Source: CAYMCO01 sp964388955 (GTDB lineage: Bacteria; Chloroflexota; Anaerolineae; Anaerolineales; E44-bin32). Taken from it: 64,000 nt of DNA. The DNA lies in the NCBI GenBank assembly GCA_964388955.1, contig CAYMCO010000032.1, forward strand, positions 1 to 64,000, given 5' to 3'. The translations under genes and the position numbers were made by a program. The notes beneath the pieces are model-generated. The model ran no database searches. It was not told the DNA's origin and was given only the letters and a program-made list of their open reading frames with translations. This document shows, piece by piece, positions 25,328-34,643 of the stretch. Within the stretch, counting starts at the first letter, position 1. Every line of letters starts with the position of its first letter.

Positions 25328-26962
25328 TCAGTACTCCGGCATCGGGGGCGCGGAGGGTGCCTTCTCGTCCTCGGGCAGCTCTGTGATGAGCGCCTCTGTG
25401 GTGAGGATCATGGCGGCGATGGAGGCCGCATTCTCCAGGGCGCCCTTGGTGACCTTGGCGGGGTCGATGATGCCGGCTTTGACCATGTCGACATATTCGC
25501 CCTTGATCACATCATAGCCGATCTTCTTGTTCTTCTTTGACTTCTGATTCTGGCGAACGGTTTCCAAGACCACCGCGCCGTCCTGCCCAGCGTTCTGGGC
25601 GATCTTCTTCATGGGGCCCATCAGCGCGTTGCGGACGATCTTGATGCCCGTGTTGATATCCTGGTCCTCGTCCGCCAAGTCCGAGATGGCCTCCAGCACG
25701 TTGATCAGGGCCACCCCACCTCCGGGGACAATACCTTCCTCGACAGCCGCTCTCGTCGCGGAAAGCGCGTCCTCGACCCGGTGCTTCTTTTCCTTTAACT
25801 CGGTCTCGGTGGCGGCCCCAACGCGGATGACGGCCACACCACCAGAAAGCTTGGCCAGCCGCTCCTGCAACTTCTCGCGATCGTAATCGCTCGTCGAGCG
25901 ATCGATCTCCACTTTGATTTCTTCGATCCGGCCCTTGATCCGATCCGCATCCCCCTTACCTTCAATCACCGTGGTATCGTCCTTGGTGGCGACAACCTTG
26001 CCGGCCTGACCCAAGTCGCTGACGGTCACCGACTCGAGTTTGCGGCCGATTTCCTCGGAGATGACTGTACCGCCGGTCAGCACGGCGATATCCTGCAGCA
26101 TCGCCTTGCGGCGGTCGCCGAAGCCTGGGGCTTTGACTGCCAGCACATTGAGCATGCCCCGCAGCTTATTGAGCACCAGAGTGGCCAATGCTTCCCCATC
26201 GATGTCCTCTGCGATCACCACCAGCTCGCGTTTGCCGATCTGGACCAGCTTCTCGAGCAGCGGCACGATATCGGCAGCAGCGGAAATCTTCTTGTCATGG
26301 ATCAGCAGATAGGGCTCCTCGATCACAGCCTCCATGTTCTCGGGATCCGTGACGAAGTATGCTGAGATATAGCCCCGGTCGAACTGCATGCCTTCCACAT
26401 ACTCGGTCTCAAACTCGAGGCCCTTGGATTCCTCGACGGTGATAACCCCATCCTTGCCCACTTTGTCCATCACCTCGGCGATCAAATCGCCGATTTCCTG
26501 GTCCTGGGCAGAAATGGCGGCCACGGAAGCGATCTCCTCTTTGGTGGTCACGTCGATCGCCTGCTTCGAAATCTCGCCAGAAGCGGCCTTGTAGGCCATC
26601 TCAATACCGCGCTTCAACATCATCGGGTTGGCACCGGCAGCCAGGCTGCGCATTCCGTCCGTCACCATGGCGTGAGCCAGGACGGTCGAGGTCGTCGTAC
26701 CATCACCAGCGATGTCGTTCGTCTTTGTCGCGGCCTCCTTCAATAGCTGCGCCCCCATGTTCTCGAAGGGGTCCTCCAGCTCGATTTCCTTGGCCACCGA
26801 AACGCCGTCATGGGTGATGCTCGGGGATCCAAACTTGCGATCCAACGCCACGTTGCGCCCCTTCGGCCCCAATGTTGTGGCCACCGCTTTGGCCACCATG
26901 TCCACCCCGTCTTTCAGGCGCATCCTGGCATCTTCGGAAAACGCGAGTTGCTTTGCAGTCAT
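25328..26962 (-). CDS. groL: Chaperonin GroEL
   Basis: 544 residues, full length. The N-terminus reads AKQLAFSEDARMRLKDGVD. ATPase and signature segments are TLGPKGRNVAL, AGDGTTTSTVLA, AVKAPGFGDRRKAM and the 402-413 region VEEGIVPGGGVAL. The C-terminus ends in PSAPPMPEY rather than the Gly-Gly-Met repeats of proteobacterial GroEL. It forms the tetradecameric folding chamber with GroES, whose gene lies 59 bases upstream. Confidence 0.98.
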   Translation of the reverse strand: MTAKQLAFSEDARMRLKDGVDMVAKAVATTLGPKGRNVALDRKFGSPSITHDGVSVAKEIELEDPFENMGAQLLKEAATKTNDIAGDGTTTSTVLAHAMVTDGMRSLAAGANPMMLKRGIEMAYKAASGEISKQAIDVTTKEEIASVAAISAQDQEIGDLIAEVMDKVGKDGVITVEESKGLEFETEYVEGMQFDRGYISAYFVTDPENMEAVIEEPYLLIHDKKISAAADIVPLLEKLVQIGKRELVVIAEDIDGEALATLVLNKLRGMLNVLAVKAPGFGDRRKAMLQDIAVLTGGTVISEEIGRKLESVTVSDLGQAGKVVATKDDTTVIEGKGDADRIKGRIEEIKVEIDRSTSDYDREKLQERLAKLSGGVAVIRVGAATETELKEKKHRVEDALSATRAAVEEGIVPGGGVALINVLEAISDLADEDQDINTGIKIVRNALMGPMKKIAQNAGQDGAVVLETVRQNQKSKKNKKIGYDVIKGEYVDMVKAGIIDPAKVTKGALENAASIAAMILTTEALITELPEDEKAPSAPPMPEY

Positions 26963-27021
26963 AATTCGTTCACTCCTCTAGATCTGGATTTTGTGGCTCG
27001 TGTTCGGAATTCGGTCAATTG

Positions 27022-27315
27022 CTACTCAACAATCGCCAAGATGTCGCTTTCCCGCAGGATCAGCAGTTCATCGCCATCCACCTTGACCTCGGTGCCGCCG
27101 TACTTGGCAAACATCACGGTGTCCCCCACCGACACATCGGGCGGGACCCGCTCGCCGCTGTCATTCCGGCTCCCTGGACCAACAGCCAAGACCTCGCCTT
27201 TCTGCGGCTTTTCCTTCGCCGTCTCGGGCAGCACGATCCCACTTGCAGTGGTCTCTTCCTCCTCGATCGGCTTCACGACCAGCCGGTCGGCCAGTGGTTT
27301 GAGTTTGAGTGCCAT
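27022..27315 (-). CDS. groS: Co-chaperonin GroES
   Basis: 97 residues from the ATG at 27315, preceded by AGGAGGG. LKPLADRLVVKP, the mobile-loop region ETTASGIVLPETAKEKPQKGEV, and VMFAKYGGTEVKVDG are family landmarks. It is the lid of the GroEL chamber. It is first in the groESL operon, under a CIRCE-bearing promoter. Confidence 0.97.
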   Translation of the reverse strand: MALKLKPLADRLVVKPIEEEETTASGIVLPETAKEKPQKGEVLAVGPGSRNDSGERVPPDVSVGDTVMFAKYGGTEVKVDGDELLILRESDILAIVE

Positions 27316-27369
27316 TCGGACCCTCCTAGATAGATTTTGTTTATAGAGCGCTATTTGGTGACGAAGTTT

Positions 27370-27441
27370 GCAAGTTAGCACTCTTGCGGCGCGAGTGCTA
27401 ACTTGCTCCATAAGTGTACTGAATTCCATGAAATGTGTCAA
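27370..27441 (-). promoter_or_regulatory. groESL promoter with CIRCE operator
   Basis: On the minus strand TTGACA (27436-27441) and TACACT (27413-27418) are 17 bases apart. Just downstream lies CIRCE, TTAGCACTC-N9-GAGTGCTAA (27375-27401), a perfect match to the HrcA operator. The symmetry extends five more bases on each side, giving 14-bp arms (27370-27383 and 27393-27406). HrcA bound there would block initiation; heat shock relieves it. hrcA itself is not in the window. Confidence 0.93.
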
Positions 27442-27573
27442 GGGAAGAACGGAAATTGGGGGAGGGGTGAGGGGCTTTGCGTGGTGAGTAGCCTCGTGTG
27501 ATCGGTTCCCCGCATGGGAACAGCGCGCCGCGCCCCTGCGGTCACCGGCGAAATGTTCAACGACTACAGACCG

Positions 27574-28998
27574 CTATGGTGTCGCTGGCGCAGTCCCCGG
27601 GGGCGGGCAGGCTGGTACCTCGCCCTCTGGAGTGGAGGTGGGCTCCGGCGTGGGACCGGGATTCGCGCAGATCGCCCGGCCATCCGATACGATACCCGAC
27701 ACGATCGGGTCATCGCCGAAATCGGCCATCAACTCCTGGAACACCGCCTCCGCTTGGCCGCAGTAGCTGTAGAACGCCAGGACCGAGCCGTACGTATAGT
27801 AGTGTTCCAGGCTCTCAGGCACCAGCGACTGACCCGGGACGTCCACGCAGTACGCCAAGGCGCTTTCATCCGCCACGTCACATCCGTACACATAGCGGCA
27901 AAGCAGTTGCCGGGTGACCTCGGGGGGGCAACCATCCACCGCGCAGCGCAGCACATCCACGGCGCTCTCGTAGTTGCGCGCCTTATAATAGACGATCCCC
28001 AGGCGGCCATAGATATCCGGGTTGCTTGGATCGATCTCCAGCGCCCGCTCGATGTTCCGCGCCGCGATGAAGAACTCACCCTGCTGCATATAGGTCTTGC
28101 CGATCGCCAGGTAAGGGGTGGGGTCCTCGACCCCATTTTGCTCGTTGATGCGCTCCGCTTCTGCGAAGTACTGCAGTGCGCGATCAATATCCCGCAGCTG
28201 CCGATAGTTGGCGCCGATCAGCAGATGGATGAAGGTCAGATTGGGGTTGATCTCCAGCGCCTGCTGATATGCCGAGATGGCGGCGTTGTATTTCCCCACG
28301 CCCTCCAGGACCGTTCCATAGACTCTATACACATCCAGGATCCGCTGGCCCCGGCTTTCCGCTCCATCGACCGCGCGCCGAGCAAACTCCTCGGCTTGCA
28401 CATATTTCTGCTGATCCAGCAGCACCTCCGCATAGAAGGCGAGCGCCATGCTGTTCTCGTTGTCCAGGCTGTTGGCCCGCACAGCGGATTCGAAGGCCTC
28501 GTTCAGAAACTCGTCCCGCTCGGTGGAACCACGCTTCTCAGAAGCGGCCAGCCAATCGTAAACCAACGCCCGGATCGCCATCACCTGACTGTCATCGGGG
28601 GCGATCTCGGTCGCCTGATCGATCGACTCCTTGGCCTCCTGCAGACGGGCGATGCGGTCCTCGGCGGTCGTCAGAAGGGCGCTGGAATAGGTCTGTATGC
28701 GGGCCAGCTGCCACCATAAGTCGGGCTCCTCCGGCTTGTATTGGGTGGCGCTCTGGAAGGCTGCGATGGCGCCTTCCAGATCGCCGGATGCGAAGCGCAC
28801 CGAACCTTCTTCGGCATATGTGCCGGGGAGCCGGCTCGGTGTGGGGGTAGCGACAAACGCGGGCTCGACCTGTCCGCTTTGCACCAGCCAGGCGATTGTC
28901 AGACCGGCGCCGATGGCAAGGATGTAGGCCAGGATCCGATAGGGGTTGTTCCGCTGGCCGTCCCGACCAAAGGGCATGCGCTCCCCGGTGAGCTTCAT
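27574..28998 (-). CDS. Membrane-anchored TPR protein
   Basis: 474 residues. A basic N-terminus and one transmembrane helix (about 20-40) precede a short Thr/Pro linker, then about eight tetratricopeptide-like units (for example GDLEGAIAAFQSATQYKPEEPDLWWQLA and QQGEFFIAARNIERALEIDPSNPDIYGRLG). A Cys-containing region follows, and the C-terminus is rich in Pro, Thr, Ser and Glu (PTPEPTSTPE). Topology suggests the TPR part is extracytoplasmic and acts as a protein-interaction scaffold. It lies 17 bases after a paralogue with the same layout. No enzymatic domain was seen. Confidence 0.8.
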   Translation of the reverse strand: MKLTGERMPFGRDGQRNNPYRILAYILAIGAGLTIAWLVQSGQVEPAFVATPTPSRLPGTYAEEGSVRFASGDLEGAIAAFQSATQYKPEEPDLWWQLARIQTYSSALLTTAEDRIARLQEAKESIDQATEIAPDDSQVMAIRALVYDWLAASEKRGSTERDEFLNEAFESAVRANSLDNENSMALAFYAEVLLDQQKYVQAEEFARRAVDGAESRGQRILDVYRVYGTVLEGVGKYNAAISAYQQALEINPNLTFIHLLIGANYRQLRDIDRALQYFAEAERINEQNGVEDPTPYLAIGKTYMQQGEFFIAARNIERALEIDPSNPDIYGRLGIVYYKARNYESAVDVLRCAVDGCPPEVTRQLLCRYVYGCDVADESALAYCVDVPGQSLVPESLEHYYTYGSVLAFYSYCGQAEAVFQELMADFGDDPIVSGIVSDGRAICANPGPTPEPTSTPEGEVPACPPPGTAPATP

Positions 28999-29015
28999 CC
29001 GCGGTTATCTCCCGA

Positions 29016-30332
29016 TCATGACTCTGGCGTCGCTGTGATCTCCGGGGTAGGTGTGGGGCTCAATACGCCGCAGATGTTCAGCGCCTCCTCCGCGTTGGTC
29101 ACCGCAGTTTCGTCGTCCCGGGCCCCCACCAGCAGCGATTGCGCGATCTGGCGCGCCTGCGAGCAGTTGCCGCTGTTTGCGAGCGCCAGGCCGTAGAAGT
29201 AGTAGAACTCCACCACGCGCGCATCGCCCGGATCCAACTCCAGCCCAGGAACAGTCACCATCTCCCCTTGGACTTCGACCTGGCCGCCGCGGATGGCCAA
29301 GCCAAGGGCATCGACGGCTTCCTCGATCTGGCCGTTCTTGTAGTACATCCTGCCCAGGTCCCCGTGCAGATATGGGTTTGAGGGATCCTGCTGCATCGCC
29401 TCACGGGCGTACTGGCTGGCTTTGCCATACTCGCCCACGCGCGCGTTCGCCTGCGCCAGAAGCTGATAGGGGCGCACGTCCGTCGGATCTTTGGCGATGG
29501 CTTTGATGTAATTCTCGGTCGCCAGATCTACGTCGCCTTCAAAGCCACGCGCCAGATACATATTCCCCAAACGGAGATAGAGCGGCGGGATATTGGGATT
29601 GATCACCAGGGCGGTGGAATAGGCGTCGATCGCCTGGTCGTAGTTTCCGGTCCACTCCCACACATACCCCAGAGCCCGGTGGGCCTCCAGCAAATCCGGG
29701 TCCAGGGCCACCGCGGTCCGCGCCTCATCCAGGGCCTGTTCGTAATTCGCCAGGCTCGTGTCGATGAGGATCTCGGCGTAGTAGGCATGAGCCATCGCAG
29801 AATTGGGATCCAAATTCAACGCCCGCAGGATGTGCTCCTCGGCCCCCGCCATATCGCCCTGGAAGTCCAGAATCCAGCCCAGTGTGGCGTTCGCCTGAGG
29901 GGATTCCGGCTCGATCAGCAGCGCATTCCGGGCGTTCTCTTCCGCGCGGTCGTACTCACCCGACCAGACGTTGAGCCGGGCCAGTTCGATATAGTAGACG
30001 GGCTCATTCGGATCGGCGGCGATCGCCTGCTCGTAAGCCGCCGAAGCCTGCTCGAGTTTCCCCCCCTCGAAGAGGCTCTGGGCCTCCAGCAGGAAGGATG
30101 CAGGGCTGCGTGTGGGCACCTCGGTGGGCACAAAGGGCGTAGGAATGGTGGGCACGATGACCCGTTCCAAATAGATTACGCCCCCAATGAGCAGCAACAA
30201 GAGCAATATGCGCCACGGATTGGATGGCCGGCGCTTCTTGCGCATGTTCCATTTGCTGCCGCTCAGGTACATCGGGCCCCTGTCATCCATTGGGCTGGTG
30301 TGGACGCTGCCCTGGGAGGAGGATATTACCAT
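29016..30332 (-). CDS. Membrane-anchored TPR protein, upstream paralogue
   Basis: 438 residues if started at 30332; other in-frame ATG codons at 30290, 30272 and 30245 are possible and none has a clear ribosome-binding site. One hydrophobic helix with the run RILLLLLLIGGVIYLE (about 42-57), a Pro/Thr linker, then about eight TPR units with the WxxLG/A-x-Y/F-x-DP pattern, and a terminal PTPTPEITATPE. It is related in architecture to 27574-28998 and probably arose by duplication. Likely an envelope scaffold; partners are unknown. Confidence 0.78.
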   Translation of the reverse strand: MVISSSQGSVHTSPMDDRGPMYLSGSKWNMRKKRRPSNPWRILLLLLLIGGVIYLERVIVPTIPTPFVPTEVPTRSPASFLLEAQSLFEGGKLEQASAAYEQAIAADPNEPVYYIELARLNVWSGEYDRAEENARNALLIEPESPQANATLGWILDFQGDMAGAEEHILRALNLDPNSAMAHAYYAEILIDTSLANYEQALDEARTAVALDPDLLEAHRALGYVWEWTGNYDQAIDAYSTALVINPNIPPLYLRLGNMYLARGFEGDVDLATENYIKAIAKDPTDVRPYQLLAQANARVGEYGKASQYAREAMQQDPSNPYLHGDLGRMYYKNGQIEEAVDALGLAIRGGQVEVQGEMVTVPGLELDPGDARVVEFYYFYGLALANSGNCSQARQIAQSLLVGARDDETAVTNAEEALNICGVLSPTPTPEITATPES

Positions 30333-30662
30333 CGCGCTTCTGAGCGCGTCAAGAATCGCCCCTCCAACTTATGTCGCGCCTCGCGGTCGAGGCCCAACTC
30401 ACAGCGGATGACCCTCAGGCCTTGCCTCCCGGCGCCGGTATCCCATGCGACGAGTCGTTCCCCCGCAGACGAACCGGGTTCCATCGCCGCCCGCAAAGGG
30501 ACCAGCTCAGGCATCCTCTCTGGGGCTGGCGCCGCCCCTCGATCCGCGAGGCCGCGCACCACTTCAGGGGGCAAACGCACCCCGGAGGGCCTCGCCCTCA
30601 CAAGTTGGAACACACTCGTCCCCCGCGGCCGGATTCGGCTCTGCCACAGGGAATGAGGTAAA
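30333..30662. other. Intergenic region between divergent TPR and RNase Z genes
   Basis: 330 bases between divergently transcribed genes. It must contain promoters for both directions, but no pair with good -35/-10 matches stood out, and no RNA gene or long palindrome was seen. Confidence 0.4.
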
Positions 30663-31625
30663 ATGGACGTCCGCCAACCGCCCTACCCACCCCACGGGGG
30701 TTTTGTGTTCGAACTTGTCTTCCTGGGAACATCCGCTTCGGCCCCCTCTCTGCACCGCGGCCTGTCCGCGCAGGTCATCAGCTTTCGGGACTACCGCTTT
30801 CTGGTCGATTGCGGCGAAGGGACCCAGCGCCAAATCCTGCGCTCCGGAATCGGCTTCCGCCGGATGAGCCGGATTCTGATCACCCACGGACACCTGGATC
30901 ACATTCTTGGCCTGGCCGGGTTGATCTCCACTTTTGCCCGTTGGGAGGCCATCGAAAGCCTGGAGATATGGGCCGGCGCGTGGGCGCTGGAACGCATCCG
31001 AAACCTGATCTATGGTGTGGTCCTGCGCGGCGCCCGCCCCCCGATGAGTATTGAGTTGATCCCCATCGAGGCGGGGATCCTGCTGGAGGAAGATGGCCTG
31101 CGTCTTTCCGCCTTCCCGGTGCAGCATCGCGGTCCTGATAGCTTCGGCTTCCTTTTCGAGGAACAGGGCAGGCGCCCCTTCAACCCGCAGCGCGCCGAAG
31201 AGCTGGGAGTTCCGGTGGGACCTATCCGCCGGAATCTCGTCGATGGGAAGTCTGTGCGACTGCCGGATGGCCGCCTTGTCAGCCCGGATGACGTTCTGGG
31301 GCCATTCCGTCGCGGCGCTCGTCTGGTGCACGTCGGCGACTGCAGCCACGTCGAAGGGCTGGTGGGGATATGCGAGGGGGCGGAGGGGCTGGTGATCGAG
31401 GCGACCTACCTCGAATACGAGGCGGATCTGGCACGCAAGTTCGGGCACCTGACGGCCAAGCAAGCGGCTGAGCTGGCGCTTCTGGCGGGTGTGCGGCGCC
31501 TCTTCCTGACCCATATCTCGCGCCGCTATCGGGAGGCGGATGTGCTCGCCGAGGCTTCGGCGGTGTTTCCGGAGACAGAGGTGGTGCGCGACTTCGACCG
31601 TTTCGAGATCCGCCGGGAGGAGTGA
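30663..31625 (+). CDS. rnz: Ribonuclease Z / metallo-beta-lactamase-fold tRNA 3' processing enzyme
   Basis: 320 residues with GAGG 4 bases before the ATG. The N-terminal strand FLGTSASAPSLHRG and the zinc motif THGHLDH (His75, His77, Asp79, His80) are followed by GDCSH (metal Asp) and LTHISRRY (last His). The segment after FNPQRAEELG looks like the exosite/linker region of short RNase Z. It cleaves tRNA precursors 3' of the discriminator. This matters here because the four tRNA genes in the window lack an encoded CCA. Confidence 0.9.
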   Translation: MDVRQPPYPPHGGFVFELVFLGTSASAPSLHRGLSAQVISFRDYRFLVDCGEGTQRQILRSGIGFRRMSRILITHGHLDHILGLAGLISTFARWEAIESLEIWAGAWALERIRNLIYGVVLRGARPPMSIELIPIEAGILLEEDGLRLSAFPVQHRGPDSFGFLFEEQGRRPFNPQRAEELGVPVGPIRRNLVDGKSVRLPDGRLVSPDDVLGPFRRGARLVHVGDCSHVEGLVGICEGAEGLVIEATYLEYEADLARKFGHLTAKQAAELALLAGVRRLFLTHISRRYREADVLAEASAVFPETEVVRDFDRFEIRREE

Positions 31626-31818
31626 CCGGTCCGGGGCAAAGAGATTCCCCATCCCCTCGGTACGGGCACGGCCTGCCCCCTGCGTCAATCCCTCCCATGA
31701 AAACGTGTGCAACTTCAGGGGGCGCGGCTGCTTGAGAGTGAATGTACGGCGCTCCTCTCGATGCACATCGTGGTTTCACCACTCGCCACTCGAGATGCGC
31801 CCCCCCACCCGAGGGCCG

Positions 31819-31847
31819 TTGACCCTGGCGTCGCGGTGCGTTAGAAT
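31819..31847 (+). promoter_or_regulatory. Promoter of the FmdB-like gene
   Basis: TTGACC (31819-31824) and TAGAAT (31842-31847) are exactly 17 bases apart, close to the sigma-A consensus. Transcription would start about 20-25 bases before the ATG at 31877. The rest of 31626-31818 contains no feature beyond a CAACTTCAGGGGG stretch loosely similar to a motif at 45135. Confidence 0.7.
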
Positions 31848-31876
31848 CACTCTGGGTCAGTACTGCGGGATGATGT

Positions 31877-32107
31877 ATGCCGATCTACGAGTATCTGTGC
31901 AAGGACTGCAACACGGTGTTTGACGCCCTGCGGGGAATGGCCGAGGCCGACATGGCCATCTCCTGCGATCGATGCCACAGTTCGAACACCGTGCGCAAGA
32001 TCTCACTCTTCGCCGCCCATAGCGAGAGCCGGGCAGTGACGGGCGGCAGTTCGAGCGGCTGCAGCGCTTGCGGAGGCGGCGCCTGCAGCTCCTGTGCGAC
32101 ACACTGA
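31877..32107 (+). CDS. FmdB-family zinc-ribbon protein
   Basis: 76 residues. MPIYEYLCKDCNTVF begins the family pattern. The first CxxC (C8, C11) pairs with CDRCHS (C30, C33) to form a zinc ribbon. A Gly/Ser/Cys-rich tail (GCSACGGGACSSC) adds five more cysteines, a common feature of this family. The role is uncertain; members are thought to be regulators or small RNA-binding proteins. It has its own promoter and intrinsic terminator, so it is a monocistronic unit. Confidence 0.88.
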   Translation: MPIYEYLCKDCNTVFDALRGMAEADMAISCDRCHSSNTVRKISLFAAHSESRAVTGGSSSGCSACGGGACSSCATH

Positions 32108-32153
32108 CCCGCCTCTCGCGCCCATCCCTTGGCGGGCGGCACCCAGAATCAGC

Positions 32154-32182
32154 GATCGGCCCATCCGGGCCGATCTTCTTTT
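32154..32182 (+). terminator. Intrinsic terminator after the FmdB-like gene
   Basis: A perfect 9-bp stem GATCGGCCC/GGGCCGATC (32154-32162 and 32167-32175) with an ATCC loop is followed at once by TTCTTTT on the plus strand, 47 bases past the stop. Confidence 0.85.
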
Positions 32183-32282
32183 CGTTGTGGGGATCGTCCC
32201 GGTGCGCCCGTGGGCCATCAGGACCTCTCTCTGTTTGGCTGAAGCCGGATCGAGGCGCGCCGGCGATCGTTCCGGGTCGGCA

Positions 32283-32633
32283 TCAGCAGGTCAAATGAAG
32301 CGCTGCGCCGACATCCGCTTCCTCCCGCAGCTCATTGTAGCGCTCGCACGCCTCGTCTGTGGGGAGGGCCAGCACCGTGATACCTCTCTCGCTCAAACGC
32401 TCCCTGGTTTCGCGGGGCACAGACATCCGTTCTGACGCGCCTTTGCCGACCACCAGTGTTCCCGGCAGAGCCTCCAGCACACCTTCAAGATCCGCCATGG
32501 CCAGGGAATGGCCCTCTTCCCGCCACCAATTGGGCACCACCCTGTCTGGCAGGATGATGACGTCCTGCTCATAGACTTGCCCATCGATCTGAATTCGGCC
32601 AAATTGATAACTGTCTATTCTCGGCCGACTCAA
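32283..32633 (-). CDS. Mth938-like domain protein (DUF498)
   Basis: 116 residues. IDSYQFGRIQIDGQVYEQDVIILPDRVVPNWWREEGHSL, then LVVGKGASERMSVP and ITVLALPTDEACERYNEL, are the three conserved blocks of Mth938-like proteins. The biochemical role in bacteria is unknown; a eukaryotic relative (NDUFAF3) is a complex I assembly factor. That is suggestive because nuoM-nuoL lie just upstream, but such a role in bacteria is only inference. It starts 4 bases after the acylphosphatase stop. Confidence 0.85.
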   Translation of the reverse strand: MSRPRIDSYQFGRIQIDGQVYEQDVIILPDRVVPNWWREEGHSLAMADLEGVLEALPGTLVVGKGASERMSVPRETRERLSERGITVLALPTDEACERYNELREEADVGAALHLTC

Positions 32634-32637
32634 CCCA

Positions 32638-32931
32638 TCACTTCCCTCTCGTTGTCATTCGCACTCGAAAATCACTGAATTCGCCGGCCGGCGTCTCCCA
32701 CTCCACCAAGACGTCCGACACCCGCGCCGCCGCAGGGCCGGAGTTGGCCCAACTGATCATGCGTTCGACGTCGGGGCGCTCCCCTTCAAACACAGCCTCC
32801 ACACGCCCATCCATCAGATTCCGAACCCAGCCTTTGACTCCGGTCTTGGAGGCCTCCAGCTGCGTGTAGTAGCGGAAATTCACCCCTTGGACCCGTCCAC
32901 TGATGAACACACGCGCTCGCGCCTCCTTCAT
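32638..32931 (-). CDS. Acylphosphatase
   Basis: 97 residues. VFISGRVQGVNFRYYTQLEA holds the catalytic Arg in the phosphate loop (R near position 20), and GWVRNLMDGRVEAVFEG holds the catalytic Asn. It hydrolyses carboxyl-phosphate bonds in small acyl phosphates. It is cytoplasmic and cotranscribed with the Mth938-like gene. Confidence 0.94.
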   Translation of the reverse strand: MKEARARVFISGRVQGVNFRYYTQLEASKTGVKGWVRNLMDGRVEAVFEGERPDVERMISWANSGPAAARVSDVLVEWETPAGEFSDFRVRMTTRGK

Positions 32932-33068
32932 CGTCCCTCCTCGGCTTTCACTCCCCCTCCCACACGATTTATGGGGACAAAGCGTATCGGAGCACTCCCA
33001 CCTGAAGCGGAATCCTTGCTACTCTCCGCACGCTCGCCGGTCAGGGCAGCTTCCGCCCCACCTGCATT

Positions 33069-34565
33069 CTAATGCAATGCCAGGGCGGCGCTCTGAATCG
33101 TGGACACCAGGTTTTCGACGGAGGGCGCCATTAAGTTGAAAAAGGGCCTCGGGTACAAGCCGATCCAGAAGATGAAGACGAGCAGCGGAACCAGCGTGAC
33201 CACCTCCCGAATGTTGAGATCCTTCAGCGACCGGTTCTCCTCATTCGTAACCGGGCCCAAGAATACACGCTGGAACATGGTGAGCAGATAGATCGCCGCC
33301 AGGATGACGCCCAAAACACCCACGGCGGTAAACGCGATGGAACCGAGGACCTGAGAATCGAAGGCGCCCAGCAGTATGGTGAATTCACCCACGAACCCAT
33401 TCAGGCCCGGCAGGGCCATGGAGGAGAGCGTCACGATCAGCGCCAGCGCCGCATAAACCGGCATAATATGCCATAGCCCTCCCAACTCACCCATATCTCG
33501 CGTGTGCCGGCGCTCATAGATCATGCCGACGATGAGAAACAGGGCGCCTGTGCTCACCCCGTGATTGATCATCTGCAGGATGCTGCCCTCAATACCGTGG
33601 ATGTTCAATGCGAACAGTCCCAGGACTACAAATCCCATATGGCTGATGGATGAGTAGGCGACCAGCCGTTTCATGTCGGATTGCGCGAATGACAATATGG
33701 CGCCGAGGATGATACCGACTACGGCACCCACACCGAACCAAGGCGCCAGCCGCACTGCGGCGTGAGGGAACATGGAGAGGTTGAAGCGAATGAAGCCATA
33801 CGCCCCCATCTTCAGCAGCACACCTGCCAGGATGACAGACCCGGCGGTGGGCGCCTCCACATGCGCGTCGGGCAACCAGGAGTGGAAGGGCCACATGGGC
33901 ACCTTGATGGCGAAGGCAAGCGCAAATGCCAGGAACAGCCATATCTGGATGCCAGGCGGAATGTTCGCCCCCCCGATGAGCCTCAACAGGGAGAAATGGC
34001 GCGCCTCGATGCCGAGCCAGATGATGGCCAACAGCATCACAATGGATCCCGCCATCGTGTACAGGAAGAACTTGATGGCGGCGTAGATCCGCCGCGGACC
34101 ACCGTACACCCCGATCAGGAAGTACATGGGGATCAAGCTGAATTCCCAGAAGATGTAGAACAGGAATAGATCCAGAGAGAGGAATACCCCGGTCATGCCG
34201 ACTTCCAGCAAGAGGAAGAAGAGCATGAAATTCTTGACCGCATCCTTTACGGCCGTCCAAGTGGAGAGGATCGAAATGGGAGTCAGCAGTGTGGTCAGGA
34301 GGAGCAACAGGATGCTGATTCCATCCACCCCCATCTGATACGAAATCTGGATGTCCGCCACTTCAATCCAGGGAATATCGACCACCATCTGCATTTCGCC
34401 CAGATTCGGATCAAATCGTGAAAGGACCAGCAGCGCGATGCCGAATTCGACCACCGTGGTCAGCAAGGCGGTCCAACGAATCGCATTCTTCTGGCTCTCC
34501 TTGAGGAACAGGATAATGGCCGCGCCTACGAGGGGGAAGAAGGTGACGATAATAAGCAGATCCAT
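33069..34565 (-). CDS. nuoM: NADH-quinone oxidoreductase subunit M
   Basis: 498 residues, about 14 helices. Antiporter-like complex I subunit: FYIFWEFSLIPMYFLIG, the TM7 region FAIKVPMWPFHSWLPDAHVEAPTAGSVILAG with the key Lys, and YSSISHMGFVVLG. It carries protons across the membrane arm of complex I. It lies 78 bases after nuoL. No nuoN follows: the next gene is acylphosphatase. Confidence 0.96.
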   Translation of the reverse strand: MDLLIIVTFFPLVGAAIILFLKESQKNAIRWTALLTTVVEFGIALLVLSRFDPNLGEMQMVVDIPWIEVADIQISYQMGVDGISILLLLLTTLLTPISILSTWTAVKDAVKNFMLFFLLLEVGMTGVFLSLDLFLFYIFWEFSLIPMYFLIGVYGGPRRIYAAIKFFLYTMAGSIVMLLAIIWLGIEARHFSLLRLIGGANIPPGIQIWLFLAFALAFAIKVPMWPFHSWLPDAHVEAPTAGSVILAGVLLKMGAYGFIRFNLSMFPHAAVRLAPWFGVGAVVGIILGAILSFAQSDMKRLVAYSSISHMGFVVLGLFALNIHGIEGSILQMINHGVSTGALFLIVGMIYERRHTRDMGELGGLWHIMPVYAALALIVTLSSMALPGLNGFVGEFTILLGAFDSQVLGSIAFTAVGVLGVILAAIYLLTMFQRVFLGPVTNEENRSLKDLNIREVVTLVPLLVFIFWIGLYPRPFFNLMAPSVENLVSTIQSAALALH

Positions 34566-34643
34566 GTCTATCCTCGCATTACTCGATTTCAGCCGGCACG
34601 AACTCCGCTTCCGGGGTCGCGCCCGTGATCCTCACCTGGTCTC

